A DNA stretch of 49,872 bases from contig JAKLKW010000017.1 in the NCBI GenBank assembly GCA_023150455.1, forward strand, positions 1 to 49,872, in the 5' to 3' direction. The notes under the pieces were generated by a model. The model was not told the origin of the DNA. It did not search any database and saw only the letters and a program-made list of their open reading frames with translations. Numbering within the stretch: position 1 is the first letter of the stretch; each line of letters begins with the position of its first letter. Below are positions 10,904 through 20,254 of this stretch, in pieces. The stretch is from Alphaproteobacteria bacterium. GTDB taxonomy: Bacteria > Pseudomonadota > Alphaproteobacteria > JAEULC01. Position numbers and translations under genes: made by a program.

Positions 10904-12526
10904 CTAGTTGCGTGCGACGTTGCTGCGCGGCTTGCCCTTCTTGGCCACCTTGCCGTCCTTGGGCGTTGCGTCTCCCCCCTCGCCGTCCATCGTGTCCTGG
11001 ACGCTCTTCGCGGCGTCGTTGCCCGACGCGGTCTTGGCCGCCGGCTTGGCGGCGACCTTCGCGACGCCCTTGCCGACCTTGGCCTCGTCGGTCTCCTTGT
11101 AGAGATGGCGGCCGACCTCGAGGAAGCGCGCGGGGTCGAGCGGCTTGCCCTTCACGTGGATCTCGTAGTGCAGGTGCGACCCCGAGGTGCGCCCGGTATT
11201 GCCGACGCGGCCGATCTTGGTGCGGAAGCCGACCTTGTCGCCGGGCTTCACCAGCATCTCGTCGAGATGGCCGTAGCGGGTGACGATGCCCATGCCGTGG
11301 TCGATCTCGATCAGCTTGCCGTAGCGGTCCTTGCGGCTCGCGAACAGCACCGTGCCCGGCGCCGGCGCGTGGATGATCGTGCGCCGCGGCGCGCGCAGGT
11401 CGATGCCGAAGTGCTGCGAAGAGGTCTGCGTGAAGGGATCGACGCGGGTGCCGTAGCTGCTCGAGACGGTGTAGTCCTCGAGCGGCGGCGCGAACGGCAT
11501 CGCGCGCAGCAGGCCGTGCAGCGTGTCCCAGCGATCGAGCTGCTGGTCGAGCAGCGCGAGCGCCGTCTGGGTCGGCTCCATCGGCCGCTCGCTGCGGCCG
11601 ACCGGCACGAAGGGACCGCCCTGCGCCACCGGCGCGGGCGGGCGCTTGCCGGGGATGATCTCGCCGAGCTTGATGCCGGCCAGATGCACGATGCGCTCGG
11701 CCTCGCTCACGCTGTCGGCCGCGCGTTCGGTCAGGCGGTAGATCAGGTTCTGCTGCTGCTCCTGCGCCTCGACGACCTCGTGCTCCAGCTCGTCGTAGCG
11801 GGCCTTGTAGGCGTCGCGCTCCTGCACGGCGCGGTCGCGCTGGTCGGCGGTCTGGTTGAGCTCGTGCAGGGTGCGCCCCAGCGTGTCGCGCAGGGTGCTG
11901 TTGCGGTCGGCCTCGCCGCGCTCGCGGCGCTGCGCGTCCTCCAGGCGCTGCCACAGGTCGGCGCGCGCGGCCGCGACCTGGTCGCGCTCCGCCATGGCGG
12001 CCGCCAGGCGCTGGCGCACGTCGGCCAGGTTGCCCTCGAGCGCCACGCTCATGTCGTTCATCGCCTCGAGCTCGCCGTCGAGCTGGCGGACGTGGCGCTG
12101 GAACGCGGCGCGCGCCTCGGCCTGCCGTCCCGCGGCGGCGCCGGCCGCCGCGGCGTCGGAACCGCCCTCGGCGCTCGACTCCCTCTCCTGGCCCTGCTCG
12201 AACAGGCCCAGCAGATAGGCCTGGCGCGAGCGCAGGCTCTGCGTCACCTGGGCGACCTTGTCCTGGTAGAGGCTGACGTCGCCGAGCAGCTTCTCGTAGG
12301 CCGCGCGCTGGCGGTCGATCCGCGCATCGCGCGCCTCGAGGGAGCGCCCGAGCACGAGCAGCATCGCCGAGGAAGCGACCATCCAGGCCGCCACCAGCAG
12401 CGAAGAGCCCGCGATCCACAGTTGGGTGCGCCGCGACAGCGTCACGAAGCGCACGTGGTCGTTGGCACGGACAAACAATTGCCTGTCCGGGAACAACCGG
12501 TCGATCAGCACGCTGATACGGTGCAC
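10904..12526 (-). CDS. Membrane-anchored M23-family endopeptidase (LmdC-like)
   Basis: This is a peptidoglycan DD-endopeptidase-type protein. From GTG 12526 it has 540 residues: a short cytoplasmic basic N-terminus (HRISVLIDRLF...), one membrane segment near residues 38-62, a long coiled coil with many Glu/Arg heptads (about 65-280) and a LytM/M23 domain. Zinc ligands are His372 and Asp376 of HFGID and His453 in HLHYE; His451 precedes it. A Lys/Ala-rich tail follows. The GTG is preferred because GGGGGACA precedes it. The ATG 60 bp upstream adds residues without homology. In Hyphomonas and relatives the cytoplasmic tail of such an enzyme binds the neighbouring bactofilin. Confidence 0.92.
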   Translation of the reverse strand: MHRISVLIDRLFPDRQLFVRANDHVRFVTLSRRTQLWIAGSSLLVAAWMVASSAMLLVLGRSLEARDARIDRQRAAYEKLLGDVSLYQDKVAQVTQSLRSRQAYLLGLFEQGQERESSAEGGSDAAAAGAAAGRQAEARAAFQRHVRQLDGELEAMNDMSVALEGNLADVRQRLAAAMAERDQVAAARADLWQRLEDAQRRERGEADRNSTLRDTLGRTLHELNQTADQRDRAVQERDAYKARYDELEHEVVEAQEQQQNLIYRLTERAADSVSEAERIVHLAGIKLGEIIPGKRPPAPVAQGGPFVPVGRSERPMEPTQTALALLDQQLDRWDTLHGLLRAMPFAPPLEDYTVSSSYGTRVDPFTQTSSQHFGIDLRAPRRTIIHAPAPGTVLFASRKDRYGKLIEIDHGMGIVTRYGHLDEMLVKPGDKVGFRTKIGRVGNTGRTSGSHLHYEIHVKGKPLDPARFLEVGRHLYKETDEAKVGKGVAKVAAKPAAKTASGNDAAKSVQDTMDGEGGDATPKDGKVAKKGKPRSNVARN

Positions 12527-12931
12527 TGTCCCCCGAGCCCCCTGTCCACAAACGCCGCACCCCTGGTGCGGCCACCGCCGCAGCACCGCCCCGTGATCCC
12601 GGGATCTTCGCGCCGCAGCCCGCGCCGAGGGCCTGTGGGCCGAACCCGGACACCCCGCCGGTCGGCCCGCCCCGAGCCAGTAACAAAGCGTAACCGTCCG
12701 CCCTACGACGGCGCAACGCTGTCTGACGCAAGACGGTTAACCGGCACTGCTAATGTTATAGGTGAACTGCAGAGCGAACTGGCTTGCGGGCCAGTCGGTT
12801 ATGCCGCAGTCGTCGATTCGCGCATGGGCCGTCGATTGGTGCGGATTTGCCACAGCCGCGGTAAATCGGCAGATCGTCGCCCGCCGCTGCAACCATGCAA
12901 CAGCGGCGCCTGTGGACGAGCGTGGGCGCGG
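12527..12931. other. Intergenic region upstream of the M23-bactofilin operon
   Basis: No gene is seen in these 405 bp. The stretch holds a palindrome CGGTTAACCG (12734-12743) and a nearby AT-rich patch that reads TATAAC on the minus strand, a plausible -10 for the M23 gene. It also holds a six-pair hairpin ACTGGC/GCCAGT (12778-12795) and an eight-pair hairpin CGCCGCTG/CAGCGGCG (12882-12908). The last lies 24 bp past the stop of the minus-strand haloacid dehalogenase-like gene and could end its transcript, although no T run follows. Confidence 0.4.
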
Positions 12932-13657
12932 TCAGCCGCCGCGCCGTTCGGCGCGGTGCGCGTCGGCCAGCTGCGCCAGGGTCTCGAACCGGAACTGCAC
13001 CTTGGGCGGATCGGCCACCTTCATGGTCGCGCCCGCGCCGGTCTTGCCGGCGCGGCGGTCGATCCAGGCGCTGGCGAGGCCGATGGCCTGGGCCGGCGCG
13101 TGGTCGTGGAACAGGCTCTGGGCGACGTGCAGGATCCGTCCCTTGGCGATCCCGGCCGCCTCGAGCTTGCCGATCGCGTACTCGAAATTGCGCCGGTCGG
13201 GCTTGTACGAGCCGATCTGCTGCGCCGTGAAGACGTGATGGAACGGCCGGCCCAGCTTCTCCACGCTCGGCTCGATGCTGGCGTCGTCGATGTTCGACAG
13301 GATCGCCAGCACGAAGTGGTCCTTGAGATAGGCGAGCGCCGCCGCGGAGTCCGGGAAGGCGGGCCAGCGCGGCACGGACTGGCCGAACGCGAGAGCGGCC
13401 TTCTCGTCCGCCGCGATGCCCCATTTGCGCGCCAGCGCGCGGTGAACTTCGGCCAGCACCGCGGGGTACTTCATCTTCGGATCGGTGGTCTGGATCGGCG
13501 ACTCGAAGCCGGCGAAGTCCTCGAGCAGCTTGTCGTCCGGGAAGTCCTTGCCGTGCCGCCGCGCCCAGGGACGCAGCTCCGCCAGGATGCCGGCCTCCCA
13601 GTCGATCAGCGTGCCGTAGCAGTCGAAAGTCATCGCCTTGAAATCGGAGATGCGCAT
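12932..13657 (-). CDS. Haloacid dehalogenase-like (type II HAD) hydrolase
   Basis: This 241-residue HAD protein has its nucleophile Asp12 in TFDCYGTLIDWE. Motif II is ILSNID, the motif III lysine is in SYKPDRRNFEYA, and the HVAQSLFHDHAPA loop stands where true haloacid dehalogenases carry SSNAWD. It therefore belongs to the branch annotated as haloacid dehalogenase type II, but its substrate is uncertain. The ATG at 13655-13657 has GAGGAA upstream. It is only distantly related to the copy at 7586. The frame extends upstream through GC-rich sequence without homology. Confidence 0.88.
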   Translation of the reverse strand: MRISDFKAMTFDCYGTLIDWEAGILAELRPWARRHGKDFPDDKLLEDFAGFESPIQTTDPKMKYPAVLAEVHRALARKWGIAADEKAALAFGQSVPRWPAFPDSAAALAYLKDHFVLAILSNIDDASIEPSVEKLGRPFHHVFTAQQIGSYKPDRRNFEYAIGKLEAAGIAKGRILHVAQSLFHDHAPAQAIGLASAWIDRRAGKTGAGATMKVADPPKVQFRFETLAQLADAHRAERRGG

Positions 13658-13780
13658 GGCCGGGTTCCTCCATCGCGCGATGGCGTCGCGGGTCGCGCGC
13701 AAACTGCCACGCCTGCCCCCCTCCGTCTTGGCCGAACTTGCTGCGGTCTTGACCGGGCCTCGCCGGCGCAACCCGTCCCG

Positions 13781-13852
13781 GGCGCGCGTGGATGCGCGCG
13801 CCAGACATTCAAGGCGGCGCTCTTCGCCAGGCTCAGAGGCTCAACGGCCGCC
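13781..13852. repeat. Diverged copy of the two-hairpin repeat
   Basis: A perfect inverted repeat GGCGCGCG/CGCGCGCC (13781-13802, 6-nt loop) is followed by AGACATTC, GGCGGC (13813-13818) and finally CAACGGCCGCC ending at 13852. These elements, including GCGCGCCA(A/G)ACATT and CAACGGCCGCC, match the 58-bp tandem unit at 19267-19414, with about 28 bp of different sequence inside the second stem. It abuts the stop codon of the HD-GYP gene. Confidence 0.6.
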
Positions 13853-14970
13853 TAGCCCGGCTCGCCCTCGCCGTCGGCGTAGCGCCGCGCGATCGTCGCG
13901 AACTCGGCGGCGATCTCGAGGAAGGCCTCGACGATGTCCGGGTCGAAGTGCCGGGCGCGGCCCTGGCGGATGATCTCGACCGCCTGCTCGTGCGAGAAGG
14001 CGGGCTTGTAGACCCGCTTGCTGATCAGGGCGTCATAGACGTCGGCGACCGCCATCAGCCGGGCCGAGAGGGGAATGTCGTCGGCCGACAGGCCCTGCGG
14101 GTAGCCGCTGCCGTCCCATTTCTCCTGGTGCCCATAGGCGATCTCGCGCGCCAGGCGCAGAAAGCTGACCGGCGCGTCGAGGTTGCGCTCGGCGGCGGCG
14201 ATCGCGTCCCGGCCCAGCGTGGTGTGGGTCTTCATGACCGCGAACTCCTCGTCCGTCAGCTTGCCCGGCTTCAGAAGGATGTGGTCGGGGATGCCGATCT
14301 TGCCGATGTCGTGCAAGGGCGCCGACTTGTACAGGAGCTCGATCGTCCCGGCGTCCAGCGCCTCCCTGAACCGGGGATGATCCTTCAGCTTCAGCGCCAG
14401 CGCCCGCACGTAGTTCTGCGTACGGCGGATATGGTTGCCGGTCTCGTTGTCGCGCGTCTCGGCCAACGACCCCATGGCCGTGATGGTCACGTCCTGGATC
14501 ATCGACACTTCGCGCATGCGTCGCACGACCTCCTGCTCCAGGTAGACGTTCTTGTCGCGCAGGAAGTCCTTGGCCGCCTTGTTGGTCAGGTGCGTGTTGA
14601 CGCGCGCGAGCAGGATGGGCGGGCTGATCGGCTTGGCGATGTAGTCGACCGCGCCGACGTCGAAGCCCGTCTGCTCGTCCTTCACGTCGCTGCGCGAGGT
14701 CAGGAAGATGACCGGGATATCCCGCGTGCCGTCGTCCCGCTTGAGCCTGCGGCAGACCTCGTAGCCGTCGATGCCGGGCATGTCGACGTCGAGCAGGATC
14801 AGGTCGGTCATGGGCGGCGTCGCGACGATCTTCAGGGCGCGCTCGCCGCTGATCGCGGCGCGGACGCGGTACCTGTCCTTCAGCAGCGTCGTCAGCAGCT
14901 GGAGATTCTCCGCCGCGTCGTCGACGGCCAGGATGGTGGACCGCTGACCGGGGTCGCTTGCCTGCGTCAT
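13852..14970 (-). CDS. Response regulator with HD-GYP c-di-GMP phosphodiesterase output
   Basis: This 372-residue protein joins a receiver domain (residues 12-130; phosphoacceptor Asp61 in LLDVDMPG, conserved Lys in YIAKPISP) to an HD-GYP domain (about 160-355). The metal motif [13 protein letters not shown], the HHExxDGSGYP-equivalent [12 protein letters not shown] and the ADVYDAL helix are all present. It is expected to hydrolyse cyclic di-GMP when phosphorylated. Its ATG overlaps the stop of the upstream hybrid kinase by four bases, so that kinase is its likely phosphodonor, through the Hpt domain (inference). Confidence 0.95.
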   Translation of the reverse strand: MTQASDPGQRSTILAVDDAAENLQLLTTLLKDRYRVRAAISGERALKIVATPPMTDLILLDVDMPGIDGYEVCRRLKRDDGTRDIPVIFLTSRSDVKDEQTGFDVGAVDYIAKPISPPILLARVNTHLTNKAAKDFLRDKNVYLEQEVVRRMREVSMIQDVTITAMGSLAETRDNETGNHIRRTQNYVRALALKLKDHPRFREALDAGTIELLYKSAPLHDIGKIGIPDHILLKPGKLTDEEFAVMKTHTTLGRDAIAAAERNLDAPVSFLRLAREIAYGHQEKWDGSGYPQGLSADDIPLSARLMAVADVYDALISKRVYKPAFSHEQAVEIIRQGRARHFDPDIVEAFLEIAAEFATIARRYADGEGEPG

Positions 14971-17900
14971 GACGGATCCTCCTGCATTCGGATCGCGACC
15001 GCCCGCGTGCGGGCGGCGGCGCGCAGCAACTCGAGCGCCTGATCGAACTCGAAGCCGCGGATGGCCTGCTCCAGGCGGCGGAACTCGTCCGCCGAGAGCG
15101 CGCTGCGCAGCGCCTCGCGGTGGCCGTCGACCATGCCGGCGACCTCGGCGTCGCTGCTTTCGAGCAGGGCGGCGAGGCGGTTCAGCACCGGCGCGATCGC
15201 CGCCGGATCGACGGCGGCGACGGGCGCCGCCGGACGCTCGTCCGCGCCGGCCGCGGCGCGGATGCCGGCGACGGCGGCGTCCAGGGCGGATGTGAAGTCC
15301 GCCACGAGCGGCCCGACATCCACGTCGGGCGTGGCGTCGGCGAGCACCGCTTCCAGGACGCGCGCCGACTCGTGCAGCCGGACCGCCCCGAGATTGCCGG
15401 CGACGCCCCTGAGCTTGTGGACGTCGCGCCTGGCCTGCGCCGCATCGCCGGCGGCAAGGGCGCGGGCGACCGACGCGGCGGCGCCGGCGTGCGCGTCGGC
15501 GAATTGCCGGAGCAAGCCGCGGTAGAACGGCAGCTTGCCGCCGGCGCGCCGGAGCCCGGTCTGCGTGTCGAAACCGGCGATGACGGGCAGTCCCGACGGG
15601 GCACCGGGCGGTGGCGTCGAGGCCACGGCGGAATCCCGGCCCGGCGGCCGCTTCGCCCGCCAGCGCGCGAGGGTGCGGTAGAGGGCATCCGGATCGATCG
15701 GCTTGGCGACATGGTCCTGCATGCCCGCGTTCAGGCAGCGCTCGCGCTCCGCGGCCATGGCGTGCGCGGTCATGGCGATGATCGGCATGGCCGCGAGCCG
15801 CGGGTCGGCGCGGATGCGCGCGGTCGCCTGGAAGCCGTCCATCTCCGGCATCTGCAGGTCCATCAGCACCATGTCGTAGGGTTCCGCGGCGGCGAGCGCC
15901 TTGTCCGCGGCGTCACGACCGTTCTCGGCTACCGCGACGGTCGCGCCGGCGCCGCACAGCAGCTCGACGGCGATCTGCCGGTTGATCTCGTTGTCCTCGG
16001 CCAGCAGGACGCGCAGCCCCGCCAGATCCGAGCCCGCGGCGACCGGAATCGCCGCCGCGATCTCGCGCTCGTCGGGCGCGAAGACCTCCACCAGCGCGTC
16101 GAACAGCGCCGAACCGCCCACCGGCTTGACCAGGATGCCGTCCAGCGCGACGGCGTCCGCCTTGGCGCGGACCTCTTCGCGTCCGAACGCCGTGACCATC
16201 ACGATGGCGGGCTTGCGCGGCACGGCGGGATCGGCCTTGATCGCGCGCGCGGCCGCGAAACCGTCGAGCTCGGGCATCTGCCAATCCATGAGGACCAGGT
16301 CGTACGGGCGGCCGTCCGCGGCTTGCCGAACCGCTTCGAGCGCCGCGCTGCCCGACGACACCTGGTCCACCCGGGCATTGATCGCCGCCAGATGGTCGGC
16401 CAGGACCTCGCGGGCCGAGGCGTTGTCGTCGGCCACGAGCACGCGCAGCCCATTCAAGCGGGCGGGCACGGCCTTCCGCCGCGCCTCGGCACCGATGTCG
16501 AGCCAGGCGGTGAAGTGGAAGCTGCTGCCGGACCCGACCACGCTGTCGACGCCGATCGTGCCGCCCATCAGCTCGACCAGGCGTTTCGAGATCGACAGGC
16601 CGAGGCCGGTGCCGCCGTAGCGCCTGGTGGTCGAGGTGTCGGCCTGCGTGAACGGCTGGAACAGGCGGCTCGCCTGCTCCCGTGTCATGCCGATGCCCGT
16701 GTCGCGCACGAGGAAGCGGAGCTTGGTGCGCGCGCCGGTCCGCTCGAGCGGGTCGATCCGCATGCAGATCTCGCCCGCGTCCGTGAACTTCACGGCGTTG
16801 CTCAAGAGGTTGGTCAGCACCTGGCCCAGGCGCAGCGCGTCGCCCACCAGCGCGCGCGGCGTCTCGGGCGCCACGCCGACCACGAGCTCCAGGCCCTTCT
16901 CCTCGATCTTCCCGGCGACGAGGGCGGACACGGTCTCGAGCACGCGGTCCAGGTCGAACGGTGCCTTCTCCATCTCGAGCCTGCCGGCCTCGATCTTCGA
17001 GAAGTCGAGGATGTCGTTGATGATCCCGAGCAGCGAGGTTCCGGCGTTGTGGATCTTCGAGACGTAGTCGCGCTGCTTGGCCGAAAGGTCGGTCTTCAGC
17101 GCCAGGTGCGCCATGCCGATGACGGCGTTCATCGGCGTGCGGATCTCGTGGCTCATGTTGGCGAGGAAATCGGCCTTGAGCCTGGTCGCCTGCTCGGCAA
17201 GGTCGCGCGCCCGCGCCAGCTCGTTCTCGATCCGCTTGCGCTCGGTGATGTCGACCAGCCACGAGATGAACGCCGGCTCGCCCTCCCACGAGCTGAGCAG
17301 CGACGACATCAGCATCCACACGTCGCGCCCGTCGTGGCTGCGCCAGCGCATTTCATTGTTGATCGCATGCCCTTCGGACAGGATCTGCGCGACGATCCGT
17401 TCGCGGTCCTTGGGGTCGGCGAAGAGCTCCGACGCGTTCATCGCGCGGAGCTCCTTCGATTGCACGCCCATCATCCGGCGCGCCAACCGGTTGCCGAACA
17501 CGATGCGGCCATCGGGCCTGACGACGATCACCGCGACGGGCGAGGACTGCAGGACCTCGCGCAGCTGTTCCTCGCTGCGCCTGATCTTCTCCTCGGCGGC
17601 GCGCCGCTCGCTGATGTCGGTGAGCCACGAGATGATCGCCGGCGCGCCCTCCCAGGTCGCCTCGATGGCGTAGTAGAGCGTCCAGAACGTGCTGCCGTCG
17701 CGGCGCCGGCCGAGCGCCTCGAGCCCGCTGACATGCCCGTCCCGGCGCAGCATCGCCACCATGCGCTCGCGATCGGCCGGGTTGGCCCAGTAGGACTGCC
17801 CGGCGGGCAGGTTGAGGTTGTCGGGCGTGCTGCCGAACATCTTGTGCGCCGCCGGGTTGCGCAGCAGCATGACCCCGTCGGTGCGGGTGACGCCCATGGC

Positions 17901-18983
17901 GATCGGCGACGCCATGATCACGTGCCGCATCTGCTCCTCGCTGCGCTTGAGCGCGGCCTCGGCCGCGTGCCGCTCGGTGATGTCCTCGACGATCCAGATG
18001 GCGCCGAGCTCGGGCCGCGCGCTGTCGTAGAGCGCACCGCACGCATGCGCCTGGAGCGCCGTGCCGTCGGCGCGCCGGATCGGCAGGTCGACGTCGATGG
18101 TCTCGCCGGCCAAGAGCCGGGGCCGCACGAACGCCTCGAACGCCGTCCGGCTCTCGTCCGAGACGTACAGCATCGCGGTCGACTGCCCGACCATTGCCGG
18201 CGGCCCGTCGTGGCCCAGCACGCGCGCGAGATAGGCGTTGCACATCAGGATCTGCCGGTCGCGCGTGAACAGGATGCCGAGCGGCGCGTTCTGCACGATG
18301 ACCTGCTGCTCGCGGGTCCGGGCTTCGACCAGGAGCTGCAGGTTGTCGCGATGCGCACGCAACTCGTCGCTCAGGCGGTCCTGCTTGCGCATCTCGCGCA
18401 CCAGCATCGCCACCAGCACCGCACCGACAGCGAACAGCAGCGCCAGCAGGCCGATGAACTCGACGGCCAGGTCGCCCATCCGCACGCGCCGCGCCGCGCT
18501 CTCCTCGTTCTGCATGACGTAGAGCCGGGTATGGATGCTGTGGAAGTCGCGCGCGTAGGAGCGCAACGCCACGATCAGCCAGTCCGCACGCTCCGACGCG
18601 TCCGCGGCGATGCCGCCGATCCTCTCCTCGTTGTCGAGCAGGTAGGCGCGGAACGATTCGGCGAGGCTGCGCAGCGCGGGAGCCTTTTCCAGCATGTTCT
18701 CGTAGCGGCCGGTGAAGATCAGGTCGAGGCGGCTCAGCAGCACCTCGTAGCGCACCATGGCGGCCGCGCCGCCGTCGGCCGACTGGCCGTAGCGGTTCTG
18801 CAGCAGGACGGCCAGATGCAGCGTCTCGACCTCGGTCTGGCCGACGACCCAGGTCAGGTCGTCGCGCACCTCGGCCTGCGAGCGCAGATACTCCTCGCGG
18901 ATCTCGCGGATCGCCATGGCGACGAGCGCGACCAGCGCCGCCAATACCGCAAGCACCAGGACATATCGCTTGCGGAGTTTCAT
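14967..18983 (-). CDS. Hybrid sensor histidine kinase (TM-PAS3-HisKA-HATPase-REC2-Hpt)
   Basis: The protein has 1338 residues. Membrane segments at about 7-24 and 170-193 enclose a periplasmic helical sensor. Three PAS domains follow (about 225-345, 348-475, 475-598), the last two closely similar to each other ([19 protein letters not shown] and [18 protein letters not shown]). HisKA has His612 in [12 protein letters not shown], and the ATPase has [19 protein letters not shown] and GGTGLGLSI. Receiver 1 has Asp900, receiver 2 Asp1042 and the Hpt domain His1189 in [10 protein letters not shown]. The layout is a complete phosphorelay feeding the HD-GYP regulator that overlaps its stop codon. 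The signal is unknown. Confidence 0.95.
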   Translation of the reverse strand: MKLRKRYVLVLAVLAALVALVAMAIREIREEYLRSQAEVRDDLTWVVGQTEVETLHLAVLLQNRYGQSADGGAAAMVRYEVLLSRLDLIFTGRYENMLEKAPALRSLAESFRAYLLDNEERIGGIAADASERADWLIVALRSYARDFHSIHTRLYVMQNEESAARRVRMGDLAVEFIGLLALLFAVGAVLVAMLVREMRKQDRLSDELRAHRDNLQLLVEARTREQQVIVQNAPLGILFTRDRQILMCNAYLARVLGHDGPPAMVGQSTAMLYVSDESRTAFEAFVRPRLLAGETIDVDLPIRRADGTALQAHACGALYDSARPELGAIWIVEDITERHAAEAALKRSEEQMRHVIMASPIAMGVTRTDGVMLLRNPAAHKMFGSTPDNLNLPAGQSYWANPADRERMVAMLRRDGHVSGLEALGRRRDGSTFWTLYYAIEATWEGAPAIISWLTDISERRAAEEKIRRSEEQLREVLQSSPVAVIVVRPDGRIVFGNRLARRMMGVQSKELRAMNASELFADPKDRERIVAQILSEGHAINNEMRWRSHDGRDVWMLMSSLLSSWEGEPAFISWLVDITERKRIENELARARDLAEQATRLKADFLANMSHEIRTPMNAVIGMAHLALKTDLSAKQRDYVSKIHNAGTSLLGIINDILDFSKIEAGRLEMEKAPFDLDRVLETVSALVAGKIEEKGLELVVGVAPETPRALVGDALRLGQVLTNLLSNAVKFTDAGEICMRIDPLERTGARTKLRFLVRDTGIGMTREQASRLFQPFTQADTSTTRRYGGTGLGLSISKRLVELMGGTIGVDSVVGSGSSFHFTAWLDIGAEARRKAVPARLNGLRVLVADDNASAREVLADHLAAINARVDQVSSGSAALEAVRQAADGRPYDLVLMDWQMPELDGFAAARAIKADPAVPRKPAIVMVTAFGREEVRAKADAVALDGILVKPVGGSALFDALVEVFAPDEREIAAAIPVAAGSDLAGLRVLLAEDNEINRQIAVELLCGAGATVAVAENGRDAADKALAAAEPYDMVLMDLQMPEMDGFQATARIRADPRLAAMPIIAMTAHAMAAERERCLNAGMQDHVAKPIDPDALYRTLARWRAKRPPGRDSAVASTPPPGAPSGLPVIAGFDTQTGLRRAGGKLPFYRGLLRQFADAHAGAAASVARALAAGDAAQARRDVHKLRGVAGNLGAVRLHESARVLEAVLADATPDVDVGPLVADFTSALDAAVAGIRAAAGADERPAAPVAAVDPAAIAPVLNRLAALLESSDAEVAGMVDGHREALRSALSADEFRRLEQAIRGFEFDQALELLRAAARTRAVAIRMQEDPS

Positions 18984-19170
18984 GGCCTAGGGCCGCTCGA
19001 GGCTTGGCGCCGGGCCAGCCGAGCGGCGGCCGCAACGCGCCGTGCGCCACGGCGGGCACAATGGTAACGCGGCGATCCCGATGCCGGACATCGAAATCCT
19101 CCTCGGCTGCCCCCCGAGACGCGTTTGCCCGCGCCTTCTGATCGATTGTGGTCCGCGGCTCGATCACACG

Positions 19171-19186
19171 CGGCGTTCGAACGCCG
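19171..19186. promoter_or_regulatory. 16-bp perfect palindrome, possible operator
   Basis: CGGCGTTCGAACGCCG is fully self-complementary and lies about 190 bp upstream of the hybrid kinase start. It could be a regulator site. No protein can be assigned. Confidence 0.4.
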
Positions 19187-19208
19187 TCCGGCCGCAGTAG
19201 TCTATGAT

Positions 19209-19221
19209 CAATACAGTATTG
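19209..19221. promoter_or_regulatory. 13-bp palindrome CAATACAGTATTG
   Basis: CAATAC-A-GTATTG is a perfect inverted repeat in an AT-rich island upstream of the kinase gene, and is unusual for this GC-rich window. It lies close to where a minus-strand promoter would be expected, so it may be an operator. Confidence 0.45.
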
Positions 19222-19266
19222 CCGCGCCGTTGACCATCAATAGGCGCACGCTGCCATGGGCGTGAG

Positions 19267-19414
19267 CGGCGGCCGGATCAACGGCCGCCTGGCGCGCGTC
19301 GTTCCGCGCGCCAAACATTTGGGCCGGCGGCCGGATCAACGGCCGCCTGGCGCGCGTCGTTCCGCGCGCCAAACATTTGGGCCGGCGGCCGGATCAACGG
19401 CCGCCTGGCGCGCG
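19267..19414. repeat. 58-bp tandem repeat, each unit two hairpins (about 2.5 copies)
   Basis: Copies begin at 19267, 19325 and 19383 with exactly 58-bp spacing. The first two are identical over the unit and the third breaks off after about 32 bp. Each unit holds hairpin A (arms GGCGGCCG and CGGCCGCC, loop GATCAA; 19268-19289 in copy 1) and hairpin B (arms TGGCGCGCG and CGCGCGCCA, loop TCGTTC; 19290-19313), then an 11-nt AT-richer spacer. This is the plan of a bacterial interspersed mosaic element. It covers the 3' end of the AraC gene. Confidence 0.9.
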
Positions 19415-20154
19415 CGCCGCACGGCGCCCGGCGTGACGCCGCGCCGGCGCCTAAGGCAGCGCGTCAACGCCGTCTGGTCGGAGAAGCCGACCGACAGGGC
19501 GATGCCGACGATCGACAGCTGCGATCGCCGCAACAGCCGCTCGGCCGCGTCGAGCCGGACATCCTGCAGGTAGGAAAACGGCGTGCGGCCGGTCGCGCGG
19601 CGGAACCGCTCGTGCAGCGCGCTGGCCGACAGCCCGGCCGCGCGCGCCAATACCGCCATGCTCAGCGGCGCGGCATAGCGCGCGTGGATCAAGTCGACGG
19701 CCCGCGACACCGCCGCATCCTCCGGCGCCACCGCGCCGCGCGCGCGCATCACCGACTCGATCACGAGTTCGATCGCGCTGTGGGCCAGATCGCGCGGCAG
19801 CGCGCGGCCGGCCAGCGCGTGGGCGACGTAGCCGCAGAGGTGGCGCAAGCCCGGGTCGACGGCGAAGAATGGCCGGCCGCGGGCGCGGGCCAGGGCGGCG
19901 TCGGGCAGCGCGAGGCCGCGAGGGCCGCCGACCAGATCCAGGATCAGAAAGCGGTTCTCCCCCTCGGCGTGGAATCCGTGCGCCGTGCCCCCGACCACCA
20001 GCGCCGCCGCCTCGTCGTCGACGCGGCCGGCGACGCCGCCGACGTCGAGCTCCATGCGGCCCTCGACCGGCAGGATGAGCTGATGGAAGTCATGCGCGTG
20101 CCGGCTGACGGCCGCAGGATAGGAGCGGATCGAGAGCTGGTTCTGGGTGGACAT
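19336..20154 (-). CDS. AraC-family transcriptional regulator (3' end altered by tandem repeat)
   Basis: This 272-residue protein has an N-terminal cupin-like sensor (FHQLILPVEGRMEL..., residues 20-90) and a C-terminal double helix-turn-helix (about 155-250) with LARAAGLSASALHERFRRATGRTPFSYL and IALSVGFSDQTALTRCLRRRRGVTP. The last 24 residues after VRRARQ are encoded by the 58-bp repeat. Because 58 is not a multiple of three, the GTTGATCC of one copy reads Val-Asp-Pro and that of the next gives the TGA stop. DNA-binding parts look intact. It lies beside and co-directional with the exported protein gene at 20255. Confidence 0.88.
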   Translation of the reverse strand: MSTQNQLSIRSYPAAVSRHAHDFHQLILPVEGRMELDVGGVAGRVDDEAAALVVGGTAHGFHAEGENRFLILDLVGGPRGLALPDAALARARGRPFFAVDPGLRHLCGYVAHALAGRALPRDLAHSAIELVIESVMRARGAVAPEDAAVSRAVDLIHARYAAPLSMAVLARAAGLSASALHERFRRATGRTPFSYLQDVRLDAAERLLRRSQLSIVGIALSVGFSDQTALTRCLRRRRGVTPGAVRRARQAAVDPAAGPNVWRAERRAPGGR

Positions 20155-20254
20155 TGCGCGCCTTCAGCGGTCCGGGGCGGCGCGATCATACGCGGGCCGG
20201 GCCGGGAATCCAGGACGAAGACTGCCAGCCGGTCCCCGGCGACCCGGCGCTGCC

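Larger units (their letters stand above)
18984..19335. other. Intergenic region between hybrid kinase and AraC genes
   Basis: No gene is seen. The region contains two perfect palindromes (19171-19186 and 19209-19221), an AT-rich patch around 19200-19250 that probably carries the kinase promoter on the minus strand, and the start of the 58-bp tandem repeats that run into the AraC gene. Confidence 0.6.

Noticed and set aside
9947..13855. A plus-strand open frame of 1302 codons over the bactofilin and M23 genes
   Set aside because: It is a shadow of GC-rich minus-strand coding sequence with no family features.
15120..19067. A plus-strand open frame of 1315 codons opposite the hybrid kinase
   Set aside because: It is Arg/Gly/His-rich shadow translation with no recognisable domain. 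The minus strand encodes a complete kinase.
19267..19414. CRISPR array
   Set aside because: The 58-bp units are directly adjacent and identical, with no variable spacers; each unit is a pair of hairpins.
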